From: Subdoligranulum variabile
Lineage (GTDB): Bacteria; Bacillota; Clostridia; Oscillospirales; Ruminococcaceae
Assembly (NCBI GenBank): GCA_004554775.1
Contig: SFKI01000037.1
Location: 1-12,326, forward strand
Reading direction: 5' to 3'
DNA length: 12,326 nucleotides
Position numbers and translations under genes: made by a program. How positions within the stretch are numbered: the first letter of the stretch is position 1; each line of letters starts with the position of its first letter. Shown here in pieces: positions 1-5,558 of the stretch. The notes beneath the pieces are model-generated. The model saw nothing but the letters and a program-made list of their open reading frames with translations, made no database searches and was not told where the DNA came from.

Positions 1-1
1 C

Positions 2-508
2 CAGCGCCGAAACGGCAGGATGCAGCACACCGGATTGCACATCGGCGGCGGCAAGGTGATTCATTGCTCCGCTGGCGTACAGTGGGGCGATACGTCCGAC
101 AAGGCGTGGACGCACTACGCCATCCCTGCCGGGCTGTATACGGCGGAGGAAATCGCGGCGGCGGGCAAACCTGACACCAGTAAGCCAACGGAGAGCGTTG
201 TATTTAATCTCCGGCGCGGCAGTAAGGGCGCGGATGTAACCAAGCTCCAAACAGCACTCAACGCCCTTGGCTACGATTGCGGCGCGGCGGATGGCATCTT
301 CGGCATTGCGACTGAAAAGGCCGTACGCGCATTCCAGGCGGACAATGGCCTTGCGGTTGACGGGATTGCGGGTAAGGCCACGCAGGAAGCCCTGTATGCC
401 GCTGAGAGCGTCCCGCGCGCTACCTATACCGTCACACTGCGCAAGGTGCCGGAAGCCGAGGCCATTGCGCTGACTGCAAAATACGCCGGGGAAATGACCA
501 GAGAATGA
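2..508 (+). CDS. Endolysin, NlpC/P60-like domain plus peptidoglycan-binding domain (5' partial)
   Basis: The reading frame is open from base 2, so the N-terminal part with the expected catalytic Cys lies outside the window. The first visible segment contains HTGLHIGGGKVIHC, which matches the H-x-G-x-x-I-G ... hydrophobic-H pattern around the second and third active-site residues of NlpC/P60 peptidases. A PG_binding_1-type repeat follows at about residues 68-127 of the ATG-started protein, with LRRGSKGADVTKLQTALNALGY, DGIFG, AFQ and DG-x-AG landmarks. This combination is typical of phage endolysins that cut peptide bonds in peptidoglycan. Small membrane proteins, including a holin candidate, follow directly, as in a lysis cassette. 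The short tail after the binding domain is unassigned. The wall-binding domain is a confident call; the peptidase family is likely, but its N-terminal half is not visible. Confidence 0.82.
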   Translation, partial: QRRNGRMQHTGLHIGGGKVIHCSAGVQWGDTSDKAWTHYAIPAGLYTAEEIAAAGKPDTSKPTESVVFNLRRGSKGADVTKLQTALNALGYDCGAADGIFGIATEKAVRAFQADNGLAVDGIAGKATQEALYAAESVPRATYTVTLRKVPEAEAIALTAKYAGEMTRE

Positions 509-539
509 CCCGCAAAATAACTGAAAGGTACATAACACT

Positions 540-920
540 ATGGACTGGATTAACAATGCGGGCAAGCTGGCCGGGTCGATCTCCGCCGTCATTGCCCTGC
601 TGACGCTGGTACTGTTTAAGCCCATCAAAAACGCCATCAAAAAGCGCCGGGAGGACAGGGACATGCAGAAGAAATTCCAGCAGCTTGTGCTTGAAAAACT
701 GGATGCGATTACTGATGATATCGCTGATTTGCAGTATGAGCGACTTTCCCAGGCGCACGACTTTTACACGTCTCAGGGATGGTGCCCGACAAGTAAAAAG
801 GAGCAGCTTTGCCACATGTACAAGTCGTATCACAATAAGGGCCGTAACCACCTGTCCGAGCACTACGAGCAGGATATTTTGCGATTAAAAGATCGCCCGT
901 GCAAGACCGGGCAGAACTAA
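540..920 (+). CDS. Small phage membrane protein in the lysis cassette
   Basis: This 126-residue protein has one predicted membrane segment near residues 11-29 (SISAVIALLTLVLFKPI), a basic stretch (KKRREDRD), a helical, probably coiled-coil, region to about residue 75, and a soluble C-terminal part ending in a KGRNHLSEHYEQDIL motif. An AAAGG site lies upstream of the ATG. It sits between the endolysin and the Hol44-like holin, with 31 nt before and 17 nt after. I recall similar N-anchored proteins with a KGRNHL-SEHYE-like tail in Clostridia phage lysis regions, but I cannot name a family. It could be a second holin, an antiholin or a spanin-like accessory protein. The membrane anchor is visible; the lysis role is inferred from position. 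Confidence 0.7.
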   Translation: MDWINNAGKLAGSISAVIALLTLVLFKPIKNAIKKRREDRDMQKKFQQLVLEKLDAITDDIADLQYERLSQAHDFYTSQGWCPTSKKEQLCHMYKSYHNKGRNHLSEHYEQDILRLKDRPCKTGQN

Positions 921-937
921 GAAAGGAGCATTATATT

Positions 938-1231
938 ATGGATATTACTACGCTTGGCACCGTAACCGCCATCGTCGCCATCTGCTACCTGATCGGTCTG
1001 GCCGTTAAGGCCATCCCCAACATCAAGGACAACCTGATCCCCGTGATCGTCGGTCTTTGCGGCGGTGCGCTGGGCGTTGCCGGGCTGTACCTGATGCCCG
1101 AATTCCCCGCCGAGGACGTAATGAACGCCGTGGCCATCGGCATTGTGTCCGGCCTCGCGTCCACCGGCGTGAACCAGGTGTATAAGCAGATCACCAAGGA
1201 TAAGGACGACGAACCGCCCGAACAGATGTAA
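938..1231 (+). CDS. Phage holin, Hol44-like (holin superfamily V)
   Basis: This 97-residue protein has two or three hydrophobic segments: residues 3-22 (ITTLGTVTAIVAICYLIGLA), 33-53 (IPVIVGLCGGALGVAGLYLM) and a weaker amphipathic one near 62-78. It ends in a charged tail (KQITKDKDDEPPEQM). Size, topology and the G-rich second helix resemble the Hol44-type phage holins, which oligomerise in the cytoplasmic membrane and let endolysin reach the wall. The start at 938 is chosen because GAAAGGAG at 921-928 is well placed; a longer in-frame start at 899 would overlap the preceding gene and lacks such a site. The neighbouring endolysin supports the assignment. Confidence 0.8.
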   Translation: MDITTLGTVTAIVAICYLIGLAVKAIPNIKDNLIPVIVGLCGGALGVAGLYLMPEFPAEDVMNAVAIGIVSGLASTGVNQVYKQITKDKDDEPPEQM

Positions 1232-1246
1232 CAGGGGGTGATCCCC

Positions 1247-1441
1247 ATGCGCTTTGATCGCATCCATCAATCGCGCATCGACGCGGCGGAGGCCGCCTAC
1301 GGCCTGACGGACGACGAGCGCGAGGTGCTGTCCCTGTCCCGGCGCGGGAAGTCCGTGGTCGCCATCGGCATAGAGCTTGGCATGAGCGATTCCACCGTCA
1401 AGCGCCGCCGCGCGTCGCTTCGCAGCAAAATCGGCATTTAA
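1247..1441 (+). CDS. Small HTH protein, LuxR/sigma-region-4-like
   Basis: This 64-residue protein is nearly all helix-turn-helix: LTDDEREVLSLSRRGKSVVAIG, then IELGMSDSTVKRRRASLRSKIGI. The arrangement of L-T-x-x-E-R-E-V-L, an A/I-G-x-x-L-G-M-S turn and S-T-V-K-R recognition helix is that of GerE/LuxR or sigma-70 region 4 domains. The ATG at 1247 is preferred to the GTG at 1238 because AGGGGGTG is about 7 nt upstream of it. It is the last gene of the lysis unit, and a terminator begins 6 nt after its stop. It probably binds DNA, perhaps as a late-gene or self-regulator. No sensing domain is present. Confidence 0.68.
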   Translation: MRFDRIHQSRIDAAEAAYGLTDDEREVLSLSRRGKSVVAIGIELGMSDSTVKRRRASLRSKIGI

Positions 1442-1446
1442 CGCAT

Positions 1447-1471
1447 AGCCCCCGAAAGGGGGCTTTTTTTT
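1447..1471 (+). terminator. Rho-independent terminator of the lysis unit
   Basis: A perfect 7-bp stem AGCCCCC/GGGGGCT with a GAAA loop is followed directly by a run of T. It lies just after the small HTH gene and before an independent promoter. Confidence 0.93.
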
Positions 1472-1485
1472 ATTGAAAAAAATGA

Positions 1486-1515
1486 AATATTGTCAGATTT
1501 CCTATTGACAATATT
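1486..1515. repeat. 10-bp perfect inverted repeat overlapping the promoter -35 box
   Basis: AATATTGTCA at 1486-1495 and its exact reverse complement TGACAATATT at 1506-1515 are separated by 10 bp, putting equivalent bases 20 bp apart, about two helical turns. The right arm includes most of the TTGACA box, which is the geometry expected of a repressor operator. The binding protein is unknown; the RHH-like protein at 2043-2477 is one candidate. Confidence 0.65.
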
Positions 1516-1533
1516 GCAACTATATGATATACT
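1505..1533 (+). promoter_or_regulatory. Strong sigma-A promoter for the 1566-2477 unit
   Basis: TTGACA at 1505-1510, a 17-bp spacer and TATACT at 1528-1533 with an upstream TG (1525-1526, extended -10). It is directly after the lysis terminator and about 33 nt before the start codon of the next gene, so these genes can be expressed independently of late phage transcription. Confidence 0.85.
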
Positions 1534-1565
1534 ATATACGACAACAAGGGAAGGAGATCATTGAG

Positions 1566-2021
1566 ATGAAGTACGATGTAAGATTTGCCTGCGGCCACAC
1601 GGAGGGAATCCAGCTATACGGAAAGACGGCCGACCGTGAACGTAAGATCGCATACTACGAGCAGCACGGCATGTGCTCCCGCTGCTATGCCGAGCAGCGA
1701 GAGGCCGAAAAGGCAGACAAGGCCGAGGCAAACAGGGCTGCGGCGGCGGAGAGCGACAGCAAGGCCAAGGATCGCGGCTGGCCGTCCCTCAACGGCAGCG
1801 ATAAACAGATCGCGTGGGCTTTGCAGATCCGCGAAGAAAAATACAATACTGCCCAGCAGGCGATCCGGCAGGTGGCGAGCATGCCCATCCCCGCCGACAA
1901 GCTCGCGGAAGCGATTGCCAACACCAACGCCAGGATCAACCAAATCATCAGCACCAAAACCTCCGCCGCATGGTGGATCGACAACCGGCAAACGCGCGTA
2001 GACAGGCTCTTTAACAGCTAA
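1566..2021 (+). CDS. Small Cys/His zinc-ribbon-like phage protein
   Basis: The product has 151 residues. Its N-terminal part contains C9-x-H11 and C37-x-x-C40 (FACGHTEGI and HGMCSRCYAE), a likely zinc knuckle. A highly charged Ala/Lys/Glu helix (residues 42-70) follows, then a helical C-terminal domain with a WPSLNGSDKQIAWA motif and a final AAWWIDNR segment. I recall the WPxLxGSxKQIxWA and WWID pattern from small Firmicute phage proteins, but they have no assigned function. The ATG at 1566 is chosen over the upstream in-frame start at 1524 because GGGAAGGAGA at 1548-1557 precedes it, and because 1524 would lie inside the promoter -10 region. It begins a promoter-driven two-gene unit, so it may be expressed in the lysogen. 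Confidence 0.75.
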   Translation: MKYDVRFACGHTEGIQLYGKTADRERKIAYYEQHGMCSRCYAEQREAEKADKAEANRAAAAESDSKAKDRGWPSLNGSDKQIAWALQIREEKYNTAQQAIRQVASMPIPADKLAEAIANTNARINQIISTKTSAAWWIDNRQTRVDRLFNS

Positions 2022-2042
2022 AAAAATAAGGAGGAATGAAAA

Positions 2043-2477
2043 ATGAAGAAGATCATCAACGGCAAAGTGTATGACACCGCAACCGCACAGAAGATCGCGG
2101 AATGGGAAATCAACCTGCCGACCGACATCAACTACCTCTGCGAATCCCTGTACTTGAAGAAAACCGGCGAATACTTTATCTTCGGCTCCGGGGGCGCGAA
2201 CACGCGCTATGCTGCCGTTAGCGGAAGCGGGAACTTCCGACCCGGCGAGCTGATCGTGCCGATCACCCTGGACAATGCGAAGAAATGGGCGGAAGAGCAT
2301 TTGGACGGGAACACCTACGAAGCGATATTCGGCGACGTGGTGGAGGACGATGGATCCATCACGCTCACGACCCTCCGCCTCCCCTCCGCGCTCGTTGAGA
2401 CCGTCCGCCGCCGCGCGATTGAAAACGGCGTCACCATGACGGCGTACATCCAGGCCGCAATAGAAAAGGCCATTTGA
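2043..2477 (+). CDS. Conserved hypothetical protein with C-terminal ribbon-helix-helix-like segment
   Basis: This 144-residue protein starts MKKIINGKVYDTATAQKIAEW and continues with CESLYLKKTGEYFIFGSGG and later ITLDNAKKWAEEHL. I recall this pattern from a widespread Firmicute family of unknown function. Residues about 108-144 (TTLRLPSALVETVRRRA, then AYIQAAIEKAI) look like a ribbon-helix-helix segment: one beta strand followed by two helices, as in small DNA-binding regulators. An AAGGAGGAAT site precedes the ATG, and the gene lies 21 nt behind the zinc-ribbon-like gene. The fusion suggests a DNA-binding regulator, possibly acting on the inverted repeat at its own promoter; that link is inference. 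Gene reality is near certain; function is not known. Confidence 0.75.
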   Translation: MKKIINGKVYDTATAQKIAEWEINLPTDINYLCESLYLKKTGEYFIFGSGGANTRYAAVSGSGNFRPGELIVPITLDNAKKWAEEHLDGNTYEAIFGDVVEDDGSITLTTLRLPSALVETVRRRAIENGVTMTAYIQAAIEKAI

Positions 2478-2519
2478 CCCCTTCTCGGCCTTTACCTGAG
2501 CCGTGAAGGGGCTTTTTTT
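2478..2519 (+). terminator. Rho-independent terminator
   Basis: CCCCTTC (2478-2484) pairs with GAAGGGG (2505-2511), and an inner CGGC/GCCG extends the stem across one mismatch. Seven T follow. It begins at the base after the stop codon of the RHH-like gene. Confidence 0.92.
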
Positions 2520-2555
2520 ATGCGAAAATAAAGGCGACGAAAGGGGGAAAGAGCG

Positions 2556-2933
2556 ATGTACAGCGCCTACAATCCAAACCCCATGGGCGCGCGGGTGGGC
2601 GATTGCACCGTCCGCGCCATCAGCCGCGCCACGGGCGAAGGCTGGGATACGGTGTATTGCGGCCTGTGCGTCGAGGGCTTGCGCCTGTGCGATATGCCCA
2701 CGGCCAATCACGTGTGGGGCGCGTACCTGCGCCGCCACGGCTTCCGCCGCCGCGCGCTGCCGGACGATTGCCCCGATTGCTATACCGTAGCCGATTTCTG
2801 CCGCGATCATCCGCATGGCACCTATGTGCTGGCGATCAGCGGCCACGTTGTGTGCGTAGCCGACGGCCGCTATTACGATACTTGGGACAGCGGCGCGGAA
2901 TCCCCCGCCTATTATTGGTATAAGGAGGCTTAA
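2556..2933 (+). CDS. Papain-like/C39-like cysteine peptidase candidate (small phage protein)
   Basis: This 125-residue protein has the landmarks of a minimal papain-fold enzyme: G-D-C17-x-x-R-A-I-S near the N-terminus, G-H97-V-V-C-V in a hydrophobic strand (TYVLAISGHVVCVADG), and D108-x-W-D-S in a YYDTWDSG strand. The order Cys, His, Asp fits a catalytic triad, and the GDC start resembles Gln/Cys environments of papain-like folds. Several further Cys (35, 38, 45, 72, 75, 82) are unusual for its size. GGGGGAAAG lies before the ATG. It opens the cargo block, 3 nt before the next gene. Related small phage proteins exist in Firmicute phages as far as I recall, with unproven substrates. It could be a structural relative without activity. 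Confidence 0.6.
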   Translation: MYSAYNPNPMGARVGDCTVRAISRATGEGWDTVYCGLCVEGLRLCDMPTANHVWGAYLRRHGFRRRALPDDCPDCYTVADFCRDHPHGTYVLAISGHVVCVADGRYYDTWDSGAESPAYYWYKEA

Positions 2934-2936
2934 CAG

Positions 2937-3365
2937 ATGTACGGATATCAGCCCGGATACTACATGCCAGGCCAGCCCATGGGTCAGCTTGAGCAGCTGC
3001 GCACAAACCAGCAGCCCATGATGCCGCAGCCCGCAAGACCGCAGAATCAGATGATCTGGGTCCAGGGCGAATCGGGCGCGAAAAGCTATATGGTCGCCGC
3101 CGGGAACAGCGTGCCATTGTGGGACAGCGAGCGGCAGACCATCTATATCAAATCGTGCGATGCGTCCGGCATGCCGTCCATGCGCGTTTTGGATTACGTC
3201 GAACGCACAGTGCCGCAGCCCAAGCCCGTCGCCGCCGCCGCTCCAGCCGTGGATTATGTGACGCGCGAGGAATTTAACGCGCTGTCCGCCCGCATCGATG
3301 CGATGAACGCCAAGCCCGCCAAGGCCAGCAAAAAGGAGGCCGCGCCGGATGAACCCGCTGTTTAA
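2937..3365 (+). CDS. Conserved cargo-block protein, Pro/Gln/Met-rich N-terminus, unknown function
   Basis: This 142-residue protein has a low-complexity N-terminus (MYGYQPGYYMPGQPMGQ) rich in Tyr, Pro, Gln and Met. A compact core of about 50 residues follows: IWVQGESGAKSYMVAAGNSV, then WDSERQTIYIKSCDASGMPSM and LDYVER. A Pro/Ala linker leads to a short helix (TREEFNALSARIDAMN). The core reads as a small beta-rich domain. I recall the IWVQGExGAK...ADASGMP pattern from gut Firmicute phages and genomic islands, without a function. AAGGAGG inside the end of the preceding gene serves as ribosome-binding site, and the next gene overlaps its end by 17 nt, so translation is coupled. Confidence 0.72.
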   Translation: MYGYQPGYYMPGQPMGQLEQLRTNQQPMMPQPARPQNQMIWVQGESGAKSYMVAAGNSVPLWDSERQTIYIKSCDASGMPSMRVLDYVERTVPQPKPVAAAAPAVDYVTREEFNALSARIDAMNAKPAKASKKEAAPDEPAV

Positions 3366-3570
3366 AGCGCTCGGCGGCGGCGCGATGCCGTCCATGCCCG
3401 GCCCACTGGGGAATTTCCAGCAGATGGTGCGGAAATTCCAGGAATTCAAAGCCAATTTCCAGGGCGATCCCGAGCAGGAGGTAAAACGCCTGCTGCAATC
3501 CGGCCAAATGTCGCAGGATCAGCTTAACCAGCTTCAGCAGGCGGCGCAGATGTTCCAATCGCTGCTTTAA
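3349..3570 (+). CDS. Small Gln/Met-rich conserved protein
   Basis: This 73-residue protein begins MNPLFKALGGG and carries two helical segments: FQQMVRKFQEFKANF, then a GDPEQEVKRLLQSGQMSQDQLNQLQQAAQMF helix-turn-helix-like pair. Composition is dominated by Gln, Met, Leu and Phe and there are no Cys. AAGGAGG at about 3333-3339, inside the preceding gene, provides the ribosome-binding site. The 17-nt overlap with the preceding gene supports a stable pairing of the two products. I know similar MNPLF...GDPxQxVxxLLxSGxMSQxQxNQL proteins only as conserved hypotheticals of gut Firmicute phages. Confidence 0.75.
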   Translation: MNPLFKALGGGAMPSMPGPLGNFQQMVRKFQEFKANFQGDPEQEVKRLLQSGQMSQDQLNQLQQAAQMFQSLL

Positions 3571-3571
3571 G

Positions 3572-3608
3572 GCTTTTATCGTGGCCACGATTAAGCATAT
3601 ATTTTTTT
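3572..3608 (+). terminator. Possible weak terminator or attenuator
   Basis: GCTT-TT-ATCGTGG pairs with CCACGAT-T-AAGC (3572-3596); the inner 14 bp at 3578-3591 is a perfect palindrome. A T-rich run (3601-3608) follows 4 nt later. It could reduce read-through between the two halves of the cargo block, but the offset T run makes it less certain. Confidence 0.42.
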
Positions 3609-3633
3609 ATTTTTTGTCCGAAAGGAGCATTTT

Positions 3634-4368
3634 ATGTCTATGAACTCCGAATACAGTTTGTCCGATATCGCCGCCGCGTCCGGCAATCGCCAGAACGATG
3701 GTATGTTTGGCGGTAACGGCGCATGGTGGATCATCATCCTTTTCCTGTTTGTCTTTTGCGGCTGGGGCGGCAATTGGGGCGGCGGCAACCGCACCGGCGG
3801 CCAGGGCACGGTCATGGACGGCTACGTGCTGACCAGCGACTTTGCCAACATCGAACGCAAGATCGACAGCGTAAACAGCGGCCTGTGCGATGGTTTTTAT
3901 GCCCAGGCGCAGCTCATCAACGGCACCCAGATGCAGATGGCCAACGGCTTTGCCCATGCCGAGCTTTCCCGCTCCAACCAGCAGGCCGCGCTGATGCAGA
4001 TGCTCTACACCATGTCCGCCCAGCAGGCCGATTGCTGCTGCAAGACCCAGACCGCGATCCAGGGCGTAAATTACAACCTGGCCACGCAGGCGTGCGAGAC
4101 CCGCAACACCATCCAGACTGGCATCCGCGATGTGATCGAGAACCAGAACGCCAATGCCCGCGCCGTGCTGGATGCGCTTACCGCCCAGCGGATTGAAGCG
4201 AAGGACGAAAAGATCGCTGCCCAGAACCAGCAGATCTTCGGCCTGCAGCTTGCCGCGTCCCAGGCCGCGCAGAACAGCTACCTTGTCCAGACGCTTCGCC
4301 CGTGCCCAACTCCGGCCTACGTCGTCGCCAACCCGTATTGCTGCAATCAGCAGCTTTGCGGCGGCTAA
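3634..4368 (+). CDS. Cys-rich, single-pass membrane protein with long helical domain
   Basis: This 244-residue protein has an N-terminal segment (MSMNSEYSLSDIAAASGN), a Gly/Asn spacer, and a hydrophobic stretch WWIIILFLFVFCGWGG at residues 31-46 that is probably a membrane helix. A Gly/Asn-rich linker follows, then about 140 residues of Gln/Asn/Ala-rich helix suggesting a coiled coil (residues about 68-215). CCC at 134-136, further Cys at 85 and 154, and a Cys-rich C-terminus (C224, C236, C237, C242) could form disulfides or bind metal. AAAGGAG sits about 7 nt before the ATG. I know similar SLSDIAAA...WWIIxLFLF proteins as conserved hypotheticals in gut Firmicute phages. Role unknown; a membrane-anchored oligomer is the simplest reading. 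Confidence 0.72.
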   Translation: MSMNSEYSLSDIAAASGNRQNDGMFGGNGAWWIIILFLFVFCGWGGNWGGGNRTGGQGTVMDGYVLTSDFANIERKIDSVNSGLCDGFYAQAQLINGTQMQMANGFAHAELSRSNQQAALMQMLYTMSAQQADCCCKTQTAIQGVNYNLATQACETRNTIQTGIRDVIENQNANARAVLDALTAQRIEAKDEKIAAQNQQIFGLQLAASQAAQNSYLVQTLRPCPTPAYVVANPYCCNQQLCGG

Positions 4369-4389
4369 CAACCGCACACCCTAACAGCT

Positions 4390-4425
4390 TCCCGCCCTGT
4401 CGGGATGACCGGCCATTTCGCCGGT
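4390..4425 (+). other. Two tandem stem-loops in the cargo-block intergenic region
   Basis: TCCCG/CGGGA (4390-4405, loop CCCTGT) is followed 2 nt later by ACCGGC/GCCGGT (4408-4425, loop CATTTC). With the terminator at 4437 they make three consecutive hairpins in 116 nt between genes, which would give a structured RNA segment. Confidence 0.6.
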
Positions 4426-4436
4426 GCTGATATCAC

Positions 4437-4469
4437 GCGGCGGGGGATTATTCCCTCGCCGCATTTTTT
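4437..4469 (+). terminator. Rho-independent terminator within the cargo block
   Basis: GCGGCG (4437-4442) pairs with CGCCGC (4457-4462), extended inward by a G-T wobble and GGGA/TCCC around a TTAT loop. Six T follow. It separates the membrane-protein gene from the four downstream genes. Confidence 0.88.
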
Positions 4470-4484
4470 GAAAGGAGAATTAAA

Positions 4485-4709
4485 ATGAACAATGATTTTG
4501 AGATCGTAAAAGATCAGGTTGCGAAACACCTTTTACGAATCGACTTAGACAAACTAAGCATGCAAGAATTGTCCGTTTACAGCGAAATAGTAACAAAATT
4601 AAATCCGCTTTATGAGGAAAAACCGGACTATTTTGCGGCGATGTCGAAATTAATGACTGCTGGAATTTGCGGGCAGAAACCTGCGCCTGCTCCCACCAAG
4701 GAGGTGTAA
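4485..4709 (+). CDS. Small conserved hypothetical protein, AT-richer than neighbours
   Basis: This 74-residue acidic and helical protein is MNNDFEIVKDQVAKHLLRID at the start, then MQELSVYSEIVTKLNPLYEEKPDYF and a Pro/Ala tail. AAAGGAG precedes the ATG. Its codon use (TTA, GAA, AAA, ACA, CTA) is visibly AT-richer than the flanking genes, suggesting a separate origin or selection. The tail of the gene carries the AAGGAGGTG ribosome-binding site for the next gene, which begins 3 nt after its stop. I do not recognise a family with confidence. Its linkage to the jelly-roll-like gene suggests they work together. Confidence 0.68.
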   Translation: MNNDFEIVKDQVAKHLLRIDLDKLSMQELSVYSEIVTKLNPLYEEKPDYFAAMSKLMTAGICGQKPAPAPTKEV

Positions 4710-4712
4710 ATC

Positions 4713-5138
4713 ATGGCTGAATACTCTTACGCCGCTGTACAGACCGTCGAGGCCGGTCAGAATGTACTATTTAACGAAACCCCCGTCGCCCCGTCCCGCT
4801 GCATCGTGCACCGCGACGGCTCGGGCATCGTCACCCTGCGCGGCCTCACAAACTGCCAGTGCCGCGCGCGCTTCCGCGTGTCCTTTGGCGCTAATATCGC
4901 CATCCCAACCGGCGGCACCGTCGGCGCGATCTCCGTCGCCCTTGCCATCGCCGGCGAGCCTCTGCCCGCGTCCAAGGCCATCGTAACGCCCGCCGCCGCC
5001 GACAACTATTTTAACATCTACATTGATACGTTTGTGGACGTGCCCGCCGGATGCTGCGCAACCGTGGCCGTCGAAAACACCAGCGATCAGGCGATCAGCA
5101 TCCAGAACGCTAACCTGATCGTCACCCGCGAAAGCTGA
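4713..5138 (+). CDS. Beta-rich protein, probable jelly-roll fold
   Basis: This 141-residue protein is almost entirely alternating hydrophobic strand pattern: YAAVQTVEAGQNVLF, CIVHRDGSGIVTLRGL, CRARFRVSFGANIAIPTGG, ISVALAIAGEPL, IVTPAAADNYFNIYIDTFVDVP, CCATVAVENTS and ISIQNANLIVTRES. Strand spacing, the conserved-looking HRxGSGIVTLRG turn and the final AxLIVxR strand suggest a TNF/C1q-like jelly roll, such as those used in phage head decorations, spore-surface proteins or fibres. I cannot verify the fold without a structure prediction. Four Cys are present, two adjacent (C118-C119 region). It starts 3 nt after the preceding gene behind AAGGAGGTG and is followed by a 16-nt gap. A virion surface, cell surface or receptor-binding role are all possible. 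Confidence 0.7.
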   Translation: MAEYSYAAVQTVEAGQNVLFNETPVAPSRCIVHRDGSGIVTLRGLTNCQCRARFRVSFGANIAIPTGGTVGAISVALAIAGEPLPASKAIVTPAAADNYFNIYIDTFVDVPAGCCATVAVENTSDQAISIQNANLIVTRES

Positions 5139-5154
5139 GAAAGGAGAAATATAA

Positions 5155-5538
5155 ATGAAAGCATTGTATGATCTGAAGGATAAGCTGTGCGCCGAGCTGG
5201 ACGAAATCGCGGCCAAGCCTAACATGTCCACCGGCGATCTGGAAACCGTCCATAAGCTCACCGACACCATCAAAAACATCGACAAAATCATGAAGCTCGA
5301 AGACGAGAGCGGCTACAGCCGCGCCGGTGGCTGGGAAACCCGCAGCACTTACGGCTATCCCTATGATGAGCGCGGAAGCTCCTATATGCGACGCGGCGAG
5401 CACTATGTGCGCGGCCACTATAGCCGAGACGATGCGCGCCAGCACATGATTACCGAGCTGCAGGATATGCTCCGCACCGCCGACGGGCAGTACCGCGAGG
5501 TGATCCAGCGCGCGCTGGACGAAATCCGCCACGACTGA
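5155..5538 (+). CDS. Conserved cargo-block protein with Arg/Tyr/Gly-rich middle
   Basis: The product has 127 residues in three parts. Residues 1-46 form a helical hairpin (YDLKDKLCAELDEIA, then STGDLETVHKLTDTIKNIDKIMKLE). Residues 50-90 form an Arg/Tyr/Gly-rich, likely disordered segment ending in HYVRGHYSRDDAR. Residues 93-127 form another helix (HMITELQDMLRTADGQYREVIQRALDEIR). GAAAGGAG precedes the ATG. I recall this LxELDEIA...DLETVHKLTDTIKNIDKIM...RGHYSRDDA layout from many gut Firmicute phage genomes as a conserved hypothetical. The basic Arg/Tyr middle might bind nucleic acid or a charged surface; that is inference only. Confidence 0.75.
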   Translation: MKALYDLKDKLCAELDEIAAKPNMSTGDLETVHKLTDTIKNIDKIMKLEDESGYSRAGGWETRSTYGYPYDERGSSYMRRGEHYVRGHYSRDDARQHMITELQDMLRTADGQYREVIQRALDEIRHD

Positions 5539-5558
5539 CTGATGGGAGGCGGCGAGAC

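Noticed and set aside
1614..3455. 613-codon open frame on the minus strand
   Set aside because: It runs antisense to four + strand genes with good ribosome-binding sites, crosses a promoter, a terminator and an intergenic gap, and has a low-complexity His/Ala/Gly/Arg composition typical of frames opposite GC-rich genes.
3607..4377. 256-codon open frame on the minus strand
   Set aside because: It is the antisense of the Cys-rich membrane protein gene, without a ribosome-binding site or recognisable motif.
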